NCBI RefSeq assembly: GCF_010811875.1
Contig: NZ_VKHP01000064.1
Location: forward strand, 1-36,968
DNA from: Bradyrhizobium uaiense
GTDB taxonomy: Bacteria; Pseudomonadota; Alphaproteobacteria; Rhizobiales; Xanthobacteraceae
DNA: 36,968 bases
Direction: 5' to 3'
In this document: one piece after another, positions 16,457 through 23,604 of the stretch
Layout: every line of letters begins with the position of its first letter
Position numbering within the stretch: the first letter of the stretch is position 1
The notes under the pieces: generated by a model
Told to the model about the DNA's origin: nothing
The model's database searches: none
The model's input: the letters and a program-made list of their open reading frames with translations, nothing else
Position numbers and translations under genes: made by a program

Positions 16457-16610
16457 CCTCTCCCCTTGTGGGAGAGGCCGGATTGCATCGCCAGATGCAA
16501 TCCGGGTGAGGGGTCTCTCTCGGCAGGTGACCCTCTTGCCATTTGACTATGCGGCGACAACCCCTCATCCGGCGCTTCGCGCCACCTTCTCCCACAAGGG
16601 GAGAAGGGGA
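16457..16610. repeat. Large palindromic repeat, copy B
   Basis: It opens cctctccccttgtgggaga and has the inner hairpin ggattgcat-cgccag-atgcaatcc. It continues gggtgaggggtct, cccctcatccggcgcttcgcgccaccttct, and ends cccacaaggggagaagggg. Its outer arms (ctccccttgtggga / tcccacaaggggag) are inverted copies. It lies between convergent genes. Block order is shared with copy A at 15035. Confidence 0.88.
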
Positions 16611-16618
16611 AGGTCGCA

Positions 16619-16702
16619 GTCATTGCGAGGAGCGAAGCGACGAAGCAATCCATGCCGCCGCATTCGCGGATCGATGGATTGCTTCGCTTCGCTCGCAATG
16701 AC
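16619..16702. repeat. Palindromic repeat of the gtcattgcgag...ctcgcaatgac type
   Basis: gtcattgcgaggagcgaagc and gcttcgctcgcaatgac are inverted at the ends, with inner arms gaagcaatcca / tggattgcttc. I recognise the unit as widespread in Bradyrhizobium and other Alphaproteobacteria. It directly follows copy B, so two unrelated repeats are stacked here, 8 bp apart. The rest of the gap (16703-16826) shows nothing I can name. Confidence 0.85.
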
Positions 16703-16826
16703 GGCGGATAGATTGCCGCTCAAGCAAAAGCGCCGGCTGTGAAGGGCGGCGTTTTCGTTTTCGCTGGCCGAAGGGGAACGACGTGGCTTGCCGTGTGCGC
16801 TCGCGGTCGTAACCCCCAAAACTGCC

Positions 16827-17087
16827 TTACCGCCGCACGCCGACGCGATTGACGCCGCCATTCATGTTGCCGCCCACGTTATGCCGGACCGCAGCGCGCG
16901 CCACCGGACGCGGCCGGAGCACGACGCCTGCCCGCGCCACGCAACCGTGCGGATATCCGACATAGGTGCAGTACACGACGGCCTTCGCCGGTGCTGAACT
17001 GAACGTGACACCCGCTAGTCCCAACATCAGGCTGGCCGCAATTCCCGCAGTCGCTGACTTGATCGAAAGAATGGTCGTCCGACGCAT
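16827..17087 (-). CDS. Small secreted protein
   Basis: An 86-residue protein with a signal peptide (MRRTTILSIKSATAGIAASLMLGLAGVTFSSAPAKA). A 50-residue mature part starts VVYCTYVGYPHGCVARAGVVLRPRP and ends in an Arg/Gly/Asn-rich tail. The two Cys (YCTYVGYPHGC) may form a disulfide. The start is firm: gggaggatcacc stands directly before the ATG. A FixK/FNR-type box lies about 110 bp upstream, suggesting oxygen-controlled expression. Similar short proteins are common in Bradyrhizobium, but no function is known to me. Confidence 0.72.
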   Translation of the reverse strand: MRRTTILSIKSATAGIAASLMLGLAGVTFSSAPAKAVVYCTYVGYPHGCVARAGVVLRPRPVARAAVRHNVGGNMNGGVNRVGVRR

Positions 17088-17191
17088 GGTGATCCTCCCT
17101 CATCGCACGCGAACCGAAAAGTGATGGAGCCGCTTCAAATGCGTCCCAGGTATCGTGCCTGGGTATCGTCGGTGGCGAGGGATAGGTGATG

Positions 17192-17205
17192 TTGACGTAG
17201 ATCAA
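17192..17205 (-). promoter_or_regulatory. FixK/FNR-type binding site
   Basis: TTGACGTAGATCAA (TTGA-N6-TCAA) fits the FNR/FixK2 box. On the minus strand a GATACC lies at 17162-17167, about 25 bp downstream. That suits a class II activated promoter with transcription starting near 17157 and a leader of about 70 nt before the small secreted protein gene. Confidence 0.65.
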
Positions 17206-17257
17206 CGCCGGGCGTGACCCGTCGCCCCGTGAGATCGATCTGCTTCATCAAGAACAA

Positions 17258-17278
17258 GGGCGGCTCACCGAGCCGCCC
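17258..17278 (-). terminator. Hairpin terminator after the secreted-protein gene at 17303-17779
   Basis: gggcggctc-acc-gagccgccc is a perfect 9-bp stem, 24 bp past the stop of the minus-strand gene. On that strand it is followed by a moderately T-rich ttgttctt. Confidence 0.75.
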
Positions 17279-17302
17279 TCGTTCCGTGGCGTCGCGCCGG
17301 CT

Positions 17303-17779
17303 TCACTGACAGACGTACATGTTACCATCAGCCATTTTCGTCATCGTGCCGGGCTCGCAGCCGATACCATTGGCCGCTTTGTAGTCCGCCCATCCGCTGT
17401 AGCCGTAATACGGACTGATTCCGTGATAGGCCCGGGCCGGGTAGTAAGGCTGGCCAAACTGGGCATCGGTCTGGGCGGCATATGCGTCGGTCCAGTTGTT
17501 TGTGCCCCAGCCATAGGCCGGCGCGGTAGCTGCTGCGGCCGCGACCGCTGCCGTGGCGGCGATCCCCGCGCCAACCCCGTACCCGTACGCGGCGCGTCGG
17601 GTGTGACGACGCGCAACGCCTGCGGCGCTCATGGGCGTCAGCGGTCGGCCCACACGCGCCTGGGCGCTTTCGACCGACGCCGATACGCCGCCCTGCTCGG
17701 ACCAGGTGATGGAGAACAGTGTCGCACAAGCGATAGTCGAAAGTGCAATTGCAGTATTTCGGACAATTCTTTGCGTCAT
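17303..17779 (-). CDS. Exported Ala/Tyr-rich protein of unknown function
   Basis: A 158-residue protein with a signal or anchor sequence (IVRNTAIALSTIACATLFSITW). A linker follows, then an Ala-rich hydrophobic stretch (GVGAGIAATAAVAAAAATAPAYGWG, ~75-100) that could span the membrane. The C-terminal part is Tyr/Gly/Pro-rich (QPYYPARAYHGISPYYGYSGWADYKAANGIGCEPGTMTKMADGNMYVCQ), with two Cys. I start at the ATG at 17779, which has ggag about 9 bp upstream; an upstream in-frame start at 17821 is less likely. No family is recognised. Confidence 0.7.
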   Translation of the reverse strand: MTQRIVRNTAIALSTIACATLFSITWSEQGGVSASVESAQARVGRPLTPMSAAGVARRHTRRAAYGYGVGAGIAATAAVAAAAATAPAYGWGTNNWTDAYAAQTDAQFGQPYYPARAYHGISPYYGYSGWADYKAANGIGCEPGTMTKMADGNMYVCQ

Positions 17780-17821
17780 GTTCAATCTCCAGCGTTGCGT
17801 ACTCCGGTGGCTCCACCCCAA

Positions 17822-18277
17822 TCAGTGATCCGGTAACAAGGCGCACGCCATCAGCGCGAATGAAACAAACCCGCCGCCGATCGCCACGGCCTCACAGACA
17901 GCCTCGCGCTGCAACTCCGAGAAAAGCCGGCGCGTAACCCTTCTTGCCGCAAGCTTGATCGTGCGCCCCCACAGCATCCGCCATGTTTCAATGCGAAGCC
18001 CTGCGCGTCGAATGCGCGCAGCGAGCGCGCCGCGAATTTGCGATATTGTGTTCGGTGAAAATACAAGGTTGTGCGCGGGGACAACCGGAATGATCCCGGA
18101 AGTCCGATGCAACCGGCACCCAATACTGGCTCCCGGCACACGCATGACAATTCCCTCGCGCGGCAATATGCACCCGCGACAGCAAACCTGCCAGCAGATT
18201 TGCCGGTGTCGCAGTTGGCACAAGCTGCATACTGTCGGGCAGAGGTTCTGACTGATTTGCCGCTTGCCGTGCTTCAA
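17822..18277 (-). CDS. Doubtful ORF, possibly a short membrane peptide at its 3' end
   Basis: A 151-codon open frame. The first half is Cys/Arg-rich with no sign of a fold. Only the last ~60 residues look protein-like: amphipathic TWRMLWGRTIKLAARRV, then ELQREAVCEAVAIGGGFVSFALMACALLPDH, a plausible C-terminal membrane helix. If real, translation may begin inside, for example at the Met before LWGRT. Base composition here is lower in GC than in neighbouring genes and there is no ribosome binding site I trust. If it is not a gene, 17780-18279 is a 500-bp stretch with nothing else recognised. Confidence 0.25.
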   Translation of the reverse strand: MKHGKRQISQNLCPTVCSLCQLRHRQICWQVCCRGCILPREGIVMRVPGASIGCRLHRTSGIIPVVPAHNLVFSPNTISQIRGALAARIRRAGLRIETWRMLWGRTIKLAARRVTRRLFSELQREAVCEAVAIGGGFVSFALMACALLPDH

Positions 18278-18279
18278 AC

Positions 18280-18309
18280 AAAAACGCCGGCCCGAGGGCC
18301 GGCGTTTTT
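18280..18309 (-). terminator. Strong bidirectional terminator after the cheZ-like gene
   Basis: aaaaacgccggccc-ga-gggccggcgttttt is a perfect palindrome with an 11-bp GC-rich stem plus A/T flanks. It lies 20 bp past the stop of the minus-strand cheZ-like gene and can work in both directions. Confidence 0.93.
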
Positions 18310-18329
18310 CGTTCTGATCTGGCGATCGC

Positions 18330-19118
18330 TCAGTTAAACATCGCGTCGATGTCGTCCTGCGAGGCGTGGCCGGCGTCGCCGTCGAGCTTCGGGCCGTTGA
18401 GCAGGCGGGCGTCGCCCTCGCGGGTGTCGACGATCGGCGGGGAGTGGGTCTTGATCGCGTCGACGCCGCCCCAGATGTTCATCATCTCGTTGATGTGCTG
18501 TTCGATGAACTTCATCGTCTGCATCACCTTGTTGATGCGCTGGCCGGTGAGGTCCTGGAAGTTGCAGGCCTCGAAGATCGAGACCACGCGCTCCTGGATA
18601 TCTTCGCTGAGCAGCTTCTGCTGATCGGGGGTGACGTTCTTCGACAGCGCGGTCGCGGCCTGGTCGATCGCCTCCACCGCCTCGAGGATCTGCTGGGTCG
18701 CCTGTTCGGTGCCGCCGACCACGGCGCCGAGCTCGCCATTGACCTTGGCCATCTCCTCGCCGTTGAAGCTCTTGCCGTGCAGCACGGCGATCTCGCGCTT
18801 GGTGCGGCTGATCGCGTCGTGGATCAGGTCGAGCTCGACCTTGAGCTTCTCGCACTGTTCGACCTGCGCGCGGTAGGTCTCGAGCAGCGCGTGCGTCTCG
18901 GCGACCTCGCGGGCGACGGCGGCATCAACGCCGTTGCCGCTGCGCTCGCCCGGTGCGGCGGCCATCTGGGCGCGGATCGAGCGAAGCTCGGCCATGATCT
19001 CGCGATGCATCGGACCGAGGTCGGCGCCGCCCGCAACAACCTCCGGCTCCGGCATCACGACTTCACCCATCGCCTGCTCGACACGAAAACGCTTACGCTT
19101 CACTGACATGATTTTCAT
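18330..19118 (-). CDS. cheZ: CheZ-type protein phosphatase
   Basis: A 262-residue, mostly helical protein. It has the CheZ active-site helix SIFEACNFQDLTGQRINKVMQ, where Asp and Gln of FQDLTGQ correspond to the Asp143/Gln147 pair of E. coli CheZ. It ends SQDDIDAMFN, the C-terminal CheY-binding peptide. The first ~75 residues (KRKRFRVEQAMGEVVMPEPEV...) are an extension before the long coiled helices. CheZ dephosphorylates CheY-P. The start at 19118 is chosen for the preceding aggggcggga; frames from 19175 or 19109 are possible. No chemotaxis or flagellar gene is nearby, so it stands as an orphan in this window. It is divergent from the L,D-transpeptidase gene and ends in a strong terminator. 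Confidence 0.85.
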   Translation of the reverse strand: MKIMSVKRKRFRVEQAMGEVVMPEPEVVAGGADLGPMHREIMAELRSIRAQMAAAPGERSGNGVDAAVAREVAETHALLETYRAQVEQCEKLKVELDLIHDAISRTKREIAVLHGKSFNGEEMAKVNGELGAVVGGTEQATQQILEAVEAIDQAATALSKNVTPDQQKLLSEDIQERVVSIFEACNFQDLTGQRINKVMQTMKFIEQHINEMMNIWGGVDAIKTHSPPIVDTREGDARLLNGPKLDGDAGHASQDDIDAMFN

Positions 19119-19419
19119 TCCCGCCCCTTCTACTGAAGTCCGTTCTAGACAAGGTGGATTTAACGTCAGGTTCACGCGGGAACAGTTTGCGCCGATGGCG
19201 AGCGACCGCAGCGATACCGGCGATTAACCATATCGCCGCGGCATTCACGCAAAATAAACGCTGTCAGGCAAAACCACGCGGCATTGCCGACGTGGTGAAT
19301 CGAAACGGCCGTTCCGTTTACCAAACCGACGCGGTTTTCACTGCTTATTGACCACGTGCAACGGCGCACCGCGCGCCCTCGCAAAGCAAGTCACGACGAA
19401 ACCAGTACAGAGTACGTCG
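19119..19419. other. Divergent promoter region, cheZ-like / L,D-transpeptidase
   Basis: This 301-bp stretch has lower GC than the flanking genes, as expected for a promoter region. I see no gene in it, and no promoter or operator that I can assign with confidence. Confidence 0.4.
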
Positions 19420-20220
19420 ATGTTCAGGAAAACCACGCTTGCGCTGCTTGCCGGCGCCTCTTCTCTTATTGCCGTTCCCCATCACGCCATGGCGATCGAC
19501 GCGGCGGCTCAGCCCGAGCCGTCTGTGATCTACGCCAACCAGGGCGCACGGCAGCCGCCGATGCGCACCGCCTATGTACAGCCGCAGCGCTCCAACATGG
19601 GCGGCGGCTTCATCGAATTCCTGTTCGGCGATGCGCCATCGTCGCAGGGTTACTCGCCGCAGTATCAGCAGCAGCCCGGCTATTACGGCAATCGCCAGCT
19701 GCCGCCGATGGATCCGCAGCAGCAGATGATCCGTCAGCAGGAGGAGGCCGCGGGCGATCCGACCCAGCGTCCGTTCGATCCGCGCTATGAAAAGCAGCTG
19801 GTCGATTACAGCGGCAAGGAAGGCGCCGGCACCATCGTCGTCGATACGCCGAACAAGTTCCTCTATCTGGTGCAGGGCGACGGCCGCGCGCTGCGCTACG
19901 GCATCGGCGTCGGCCGTCCCGGCTTCACCTGGGCCGGCACCAAGACGATCTCGGCGAAGAAGGAATGGCCGGCCTGGACGCCGCCGCCGGAAATGCTGGC
20001 GCGCCGTCCCGATCTGCCGCGGCACATGGAAGGCGGCCCGGAGAATCCGCTCGGGGCGCGTGCGATGTATCTCGGCTCCTCGCTCTACCGCATCCACGGC
20101 TCCAACGAGCCCTGGACGATCGGCACCAACGTCTCGTCCGGCTGCATCCGGATGCGCAACGAGGACGTCATCGACCTCTACGGCCGCGTCAATGTCGGCG
20201 CCAAGGTCGTCGTGATGTGA
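19420..20220 (+). CDS. L,D-transpeptidase (YkuD / ErfK family)
   Basis: A 266-residue secreted enzyme. The signal peptide is MFRKTTLALLAGASSLIAVPHHAMA. Then comes a Gln/Pro/Tyr-rich linker (~50-110) containing QQQPGYYGNRQLPPMDPQQQQ-like sequence, followed by the YkuD catalytic domain (~125-266). The active-site motif is HGSN...SSGCIRM, with His226 and Cys242. It should cross-link peptidoglycan through meso-diaminopimelate or attach proteins to the wall in the periplasm. The domain opens IVVDTPNKFLYLVQGDGRALRYGIGVGR, standard for the family. The start is the ATG at 19420 before the signal peptide. A palindromic repeat follows. Confidence 0.93.
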   Translation: MFRKTTLALLAGASSLIAVPHHAMAIDAAAQPEPSVIYANQGARQPPMRTAYVQPQRSNMGGGFIEFLFGDAPSSQGYSPQYQQQPGYYGNRQLPPMDPQQQMIRQQEEAAGDPTQRPFDPRYEKQLVDYSGKEGAGTIVVDTPNKFLYLVQGDGRALRYGIGVGRPGFTWAGTKTISAKKEWPAWTPPPEMLARRPDLPRHMEGGPENPLGARAMYLGSSLYRIHGSNEPWTIGTNVSSGCIRMRNEDVIDLYGRVNVGAKVVVM

Positions 20221-20240
20221 GAAGGGCGCGGGCGCGTCAA

Positions 20241-20370
20241 CCTCCCCTTGAAAAAGGGAGGTCGCTTTGCTCGACAGAGCAAAGCGGGTGGGGATCCTGT
20301 CTCTCCACTGGCATAGCCGCGTGTGGCTGACCCCCATCCCGACCTTCCCCCTTTCAGGGGGAAGGGGAAG
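20241..20370. repeat. Palindromic repeat, copy C (related architecture)
   Basis: It opens cctccccttgaaaaagggagg, with inner arms gctttgctc / gagcaaagc, then gggtgggg. It ends gaccttccccctttcagggggaag. It has the same plan as copies A and B (C-rich hairpin, inner hairpin, G-rich bridge, mirrored end) but different sequence, so I class it as a sister family. It lies between convergent genes. Confidence 0.8.
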
Positions 20371-20402
20371 AGCTTCATCCGGGCTACGGATTGGTCAAAA
20401 TC

Positions 20403-20432
20403 AAAAACGGCCGCTCGATTGGAGCGGCCGTT
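20403..20432 (-). terminator. Rho-independent terminator of the DUF2076 gene
   Basis: On the minus strand, aacggccgctc-caatc-gagcggccgtt is a perfect 11-bp stem whose 3' arm runs into TTT. It begins 20 bp past the stop. Confidence 0.9.
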
Positions 20433-20451
20433 GTCATTTCAGCGATCGCGT

Positions 20452-21291
20452 TTACGCGTAATCGCCGTTGTCGTCGCCGCCGTTGTCGTCGAAGTCATCG
20501 GCGTCTTGATCATCGTCACTGTCCCGGTCGGCCTGCGCCTGGTCGAACGCGCCGGCGCGCGAGCCGTAATCACTGTCGCGACCGGACGAACTGACATCGT
20601 TGATCCCCGCGTCACGGGCGAGGTCGCTCGACGACTGGTCGCCGCCCCAAGGGCGTGAGCCGCCGCCGAGGCCGCCGGCATCGGCCAGCGACTGGTGGCC
20701 ACCGCCACCCATCATGCCGCGGATGCTGCTGAGAAGCAGCCCGCCGCCGACCACGCCGGCCGCGGCCGCAGCCGCCGTGCCGAGGAACGAGCCGCCGCCA
20801 CCACCGGGCGCGCCGCCGCCGAAAGCCGGGGGCTGCGGGCCGCCATAAGGCTGGCCGTATTGCTGGGGCGGCTGGCCGTAGTTCTGGCCATAGCCGCCGC
20901 CTGCCTGCTGCATCGCCTGGCCCGAGTTCCAGACCGGACGGCCGCCGCCGATATCCGGCGCGCGCACCGGCGGCACCGAACCATGCGGCTGCTGGCCCTG
21001 TCCTTGACCCTGGCCGAAGATCGCATCGCGCATCGAATCGAGGAAACCGCCTTGCTGCTGGGCCGGCTGCTGCTGGCCGACAGCGGCCTCGAGTTCCTGG
21101 ATGCGGTCATGGGCGCGCTTCAGCGCCTCGTCCTGCACCAGCGCGGTCTGCACCAGCGCGTAAACCGCATTCGGCGCGCTGCGCAGGCCCTGCATGATCG
21201 CAGACATGGCCTCGCTGTCGCGCGGGGCATTCTCCAGCTTGGCGAGCCGGTCGAAGAGATCGTCGATCAGTTGGCGTTCTTGCGGTGTCAT
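20452..21291 (-). CDS. DUF2076 family protein
   Basis: A 279-residue protein. The N-terminal ~80 residues (MTPQERQLIDDLFDRLAKLENAPRD...GLRSAPNAVYALVQTALVQDEALKRAHDRIQELE) are the DUF2076 helical region. A Gln/Gly/Pro-rich region follows. A short hydrophobic Ala/Gly segment (GSFLGTAAAAAAGVVGGGLLLSSIRGMM, ~165-190) comes next, and the tail is very acidic (DRDSDDDQDADDFDDNGG). The architecture suggests a peripheral or membrane-associated protein; function is unknown. The start at 21291 has ggaga 8 bp upstream. It is monocistronic with a strong terminator. Confidence 0.88.
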   Translation of the reverse strand: MTPQERQLIDDLFDRLAKLENAPRDSEAMSAIMQGLRSAPNAVYALVQTALVQDEALKRAHDRIQELEAAVGQQQPAQQQGGFLDSMRDAIFGQGQGQGQQPHGSVPPVRAPDIGGGRPVWNSGQAMQQAGGGYGQNYGQPPQQYGQPYGGPQPPAFGGGAPGGGGGSFLGTAAAAAAGVVGGGLLLSSIRGMMGGGGHQSLADAGGLGGGSRPWGGDQSSSDLARDAGINDVSSSGRDSDYGSRAGAFDQAQADRDSDDDQDADDFDDNGGDDNGDYA

Positions 21292-21420
21292 GGCGTTCTC
21301 CATCGCGTCGATCGAATCGGCGCGCGCCTCATGTAGGACGGGGTTTGTGGCGCAAGGAGTGGGGGCCAGAATTAAATTTATGTATGCGACAATACGACCG
21401 GCGGATTCTTATGAACCCCA

Positions 21421-22275
21421 TCAGGCCAGTGTAACTTTATTCAGGGCCAGCAGCGCGGCGAAATCGTCGCCTGCGAGATAGGCATGCTCGGTCTCGCGCT
21501 GGGTCGTCAGCGGGTCGAGATTTTTCAGTGTTTCATCGACGAAACCCGGATGGCACATCACGAGCCCGCCCTCGGGCATGCCGTCGAGGAAGCCCTGCAT
21601 CAGCGCGCCGAAGTCGCTGCCGCGCGTAAAGTCGTAGGCGCCGGCGAAGGCCGGATTGAAATGCAGGCCTGAACGCTGCGCCTTGATGCGGAATTGCGTT
21701 GAGAGCACGTTCAGCACCAGCGCCTTGGGCGCCGCCAGCTGGCGCGCGAGCGGACCTTCGCGGCCGCACTGCCGCACCCAGGCGTTGGGTGCGCGCTCCT
21801 TCACGGCGCGCAGGAAGCCGTCGCGCACCTGCGGAAACAGCTGCGCATGCTGATGGCCGTCGACGAAATCGGGCGCGCGGCCGAACAAATCCTGGAACGC
21901 GTCGAGCTGCGCCAGCACCTCGGCATGCACCAGCTCGGCATCGAGCCGATGCATCAGCCCGGCGCGCAACAGTCGCGGGAAGGGCAGAAACATGTCGCCG
22001 TCGAGCGGCCGGAAGTGCATCGTCAGCGGCCGGAACGGCGCGGTCAGCGTCACATGCAGCCCGATCGCGCAGCGCGGGCTTTTCGCCACCGATGCCTTTA
22101 GCGCGGCCGCGGCCTCGCGGCCGATCGCCGGGGTCACCATCATCACCGATGTTGCGTTGAGGCGGCCACGCTCGATCAGATCGCGGATCGCGCGGTTGAC
22201 GCCGTCGCTCAAGCCATAGTCGTCAGCACACAGCCAGATCCGGCGCAGTGGAGCGGATTTGACGTTCGCCGTCAT
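21421..22275 (-). CDS. ChbG/HpnK family carbohydrate deacetylase
   Basis: A 284-residue YdjC-fold protein. Motifs: WLCADDYGLSDGVNRAI (metal-binding Asp pair, residues ~14-30), GLHVTLTAPFRPL (~72-84), VDGHQHAQLFPQV (~138-150, metal His), and GGLVMCHPGFVDE near the C-terminus. The family removes N-acetyl groups from sugars or sugar lipids; HpnK members are linked with hopanoid clusters. No hopanoid synthesis genes are present here, so the substrate is open. It lies downstream of a GT2 polyprenyl-phosphate glycosyltransferase on the same strand. This suggests a shared lipid-linked sugar pathway of the ArnC/deformylase kind. The two are separated by 143 bp holding a repeat. Confidence 0.85.
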   Translation of the reverse strand: MTANVKSAPLRRIWLCADDYGLSDGVNRAIRDLIERGRLNATSVMMVTPAIGREAAAALKASVAKSPRCAIGLHVTLTAPFRPLTMHFRPLDGDMFLPFPRLLRAGLMHRLDAELVHAEVLAQLDAFQDLFGRAPDFVDGHQHAQLFPQVRDGFLRAVKERAPNAWVRQCGREGPLARQLAAPKALVLNVLSTQFRIKAQRSGLHFNPAFAGAYDFTRGSDFGALMQGFLDGMPEGGLVMCHPGFVDETLKNLDPLTTQRETEHAYLAGDDFAALLALNKVTLA

Positions 22276-22334
22276 TTGCCGCGACTCCTCAATGCGAACG
22301 TCAAATCTAAGAGCTCCACTGCAAGAATTTTTTT

Positions 22335-22408
22335 CTAGTGGTCCTTTGATCCCAACATTCGCAAAATGCCTCCCGGTCGGAATGCGAATGTTGGAATCGG
22401 ACCACTAG
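22335..22408. repeat. 74-bp inverted repeat between the GT2 and deacetylase genes
   Basis: ctagtggtcc (22335-22344) and ggaccactag (22399-22408) are perfect ends. The inner arms cccaacattcgca / tgcgaatgttgg are also inverted. I recognise tagtggtccgattccaacattcgca-type ends as a recurrent Bradyrhizobium element. No ORF fits inside, so it is a MITE-like or REP-like unit. Confidence 0.85.
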
Positions 22409-22418
22409 GAAGTTTCGC

Positions 22419-23465
22419 TCATTCGGCGGCGGTCCGCTCGGAGGCCGCCTGCGCCGCGCCGCCGTCAGCGTGCTTCTCGGTATGCTCGGCGACGAAGTAG
22501 ATTGGCCGCGCCTTCAGCTCGGAGAGGATCTTGCCGATATATTCGCCGACGATCCCGATCATGATGAGCTGCACGCCGCCGATCGTCATCATGCCGATCA
22601 TCAGCGACGGATAGCCGGGGACCTGCTTGCCGGTGGTCAGCACTTCCCACAGGATTGAGAGACCGAACAGGAAGGCCACGCCGGCGAGCAGCGCGCCGAG
22701 CAGGCTGGCAAAGCGCAGCGGCGCCACCGAGAACGAGGTCAGGCCCTCGATCGACAGGCCGATCAGCCGGCCGGCATTGAAGGTGGTGACGCCATGCGCG
22801 CGCGGCGCCGGCTCGTAGTCGACGCGGATCTGCTTGAAGCCGATCCAGCTGGCGAGGCCCTTGAAGAAGCGGTTGCGCTCCGGCAATTGCCGCAAGGCCG
22901 CGGCCGCGCGCGGCGAGAGCAGGCGGAAGTCGCCGGCGTCCTCGGGAATCTGCTGCCGCGCACCCCAGTTGATCAGCGCGTAGAAGCCGCGCACGGCAAG
23001 TCGCCTCGCCGCCGATTCATTGTCGCGATGCGCCTTCGCGGTGTAGACCACGTCGTAGCCGTCATCGATCCAGTGCGCGACCAGTTGCTCCACCAGTGTC
23101 GGTGGGTGCTGGCCGTCGCCATCCATGAACAGCACCGCGCCGCGGCGGGCATGGTCGAGGCCGGCCATCAGCGCCGCCTCCTTGCCGAAATTGCGCGACA
23201 GCGACACCACCTGGAGGTCGAGCCCATCGGCAGGCAGGCCGCGCGCGATCGCCAGCGTGTTGTCGGCGCTGCCGTCGTCGACATAGATCACTTCGCAAGC
23301 GAGGCCGTAACGGACGCCCAGCGCCTTGGCGAGGTCGATCAGTCGCTGGTGCAGCGCACTAAGCCCGGCGGCCTCGTTGTAGACAGGCACGACGATGGAC
23401 AGACCCTGCGCGGCGGCGGTCTTGGCGGTTGTGGTCAGGCTGGAAACGTCGGAGCCCAGCATCAT
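22419..23465 (-). CDS. GT2 glycosyltransferase with two C-terminal membrane helices (ArnC/GtrB/DPM1-like)
   Basis: A 348-residue protein. The catalytic GT-A domain shows LSIVVPVYNEAAGL (~22-35), EVIYVDDGSADNT (~58-70), SLSRNFGKEAALMAGLDHA and VLFMDGDGQHPP (the DxD-type metal site). Acceptor-side residues are in IPEDAGDFRLLSPRA and RNRFFKGLASWIGF. Two C-terminal membrane helices follow (LRFASLLGALLAGVAFLFGLSILW and IGMMTIGGVQLIMIGIVGEYIGKIL). This is the polyprenyl-phosphate sugar transferase layout: it moves a sugar from a nucleotide donor to undecaprenyl phosphate. It is co-directional with hisG upstream and the deacetylase downstream. The start has no strong ribosome binding site; a second ATG follows at once. 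Confidence 0.9.
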   Translation of the reverse strand: MMLGSDVSSLTTTAKTAAAQGLSIVVPVYNEAAGLSALHQRLIDLAKALGVRYGLACEVIYVDDGSADNTLAIARGLPADGLDLQVVSLSRNFGKEAALMAGLDHARRGAVLFMDGDGQHPPTLVEQLVAHWIDDGYDVVYTAKAHRDNESAARRLAVRGFYALINWGARQQIPEDAGDFRLLSPRAAAALRQLPERNRFFKGLASWIGFKQIRVDYEPAPRAHGVTTFNAGRLIGLSIEGLTSFSVAPLRFASLLGALLAGVAFLFGLSILWEVLTTGKQVPGYPSLMIGMMTIGGVQLIMIGIVGEYIGKILSELKARPIYFVAEHTEKHADGGAAQAASERTAAE

Positions 23466-23483
23466 CGGTCAGGTTCCAGAACT

Positions 23484-23537
23484 AGAGCGTTTTCGCGCGA
23501 AATCGGGTTCCGGTTCGCGGCAGGAAAACGCGTCGCA
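23484..23537. repeat. Dispersed palindromic repeat (agagcgttttc...gaaaacgcgtc family), copy 2
   Basis: It shares agagcgttttcg, ccggttcgcg and gaaaacgcgtc with the copy at 6625-6676. The 8-bp ends gcgttttc / gaaaacgc are inverted. It lies in the 139-bp gap between hisG and the GT2 gene. Confidence 0.8.
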
Positions 23538-23604
23538 ACGAGAGATCATGAACACAATATGGTACCGACGGCCGGCTGTCGCCAACATGAACGGTCCTGT
23601 CGAC

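Noticed and set aside
16505..16861. Open frames across the repeats at 16.5-16.9 kb
   Set aside because: They are translations of dispersed palindromes, which stay open by base composition, not genes.
18213..18232. Possible sigma54 (-24/-12) promoter, ttggcacaagctgcat
   Set aside because: The spacing between the GG and GC elements is 8 bp instead of the required 10.
15035..20370. CRISPR-like arrays suggested by recurrent hairpins
   Set aside because: The copies are long palindromes dispersed one at a time, without regular spacers or cas genes.
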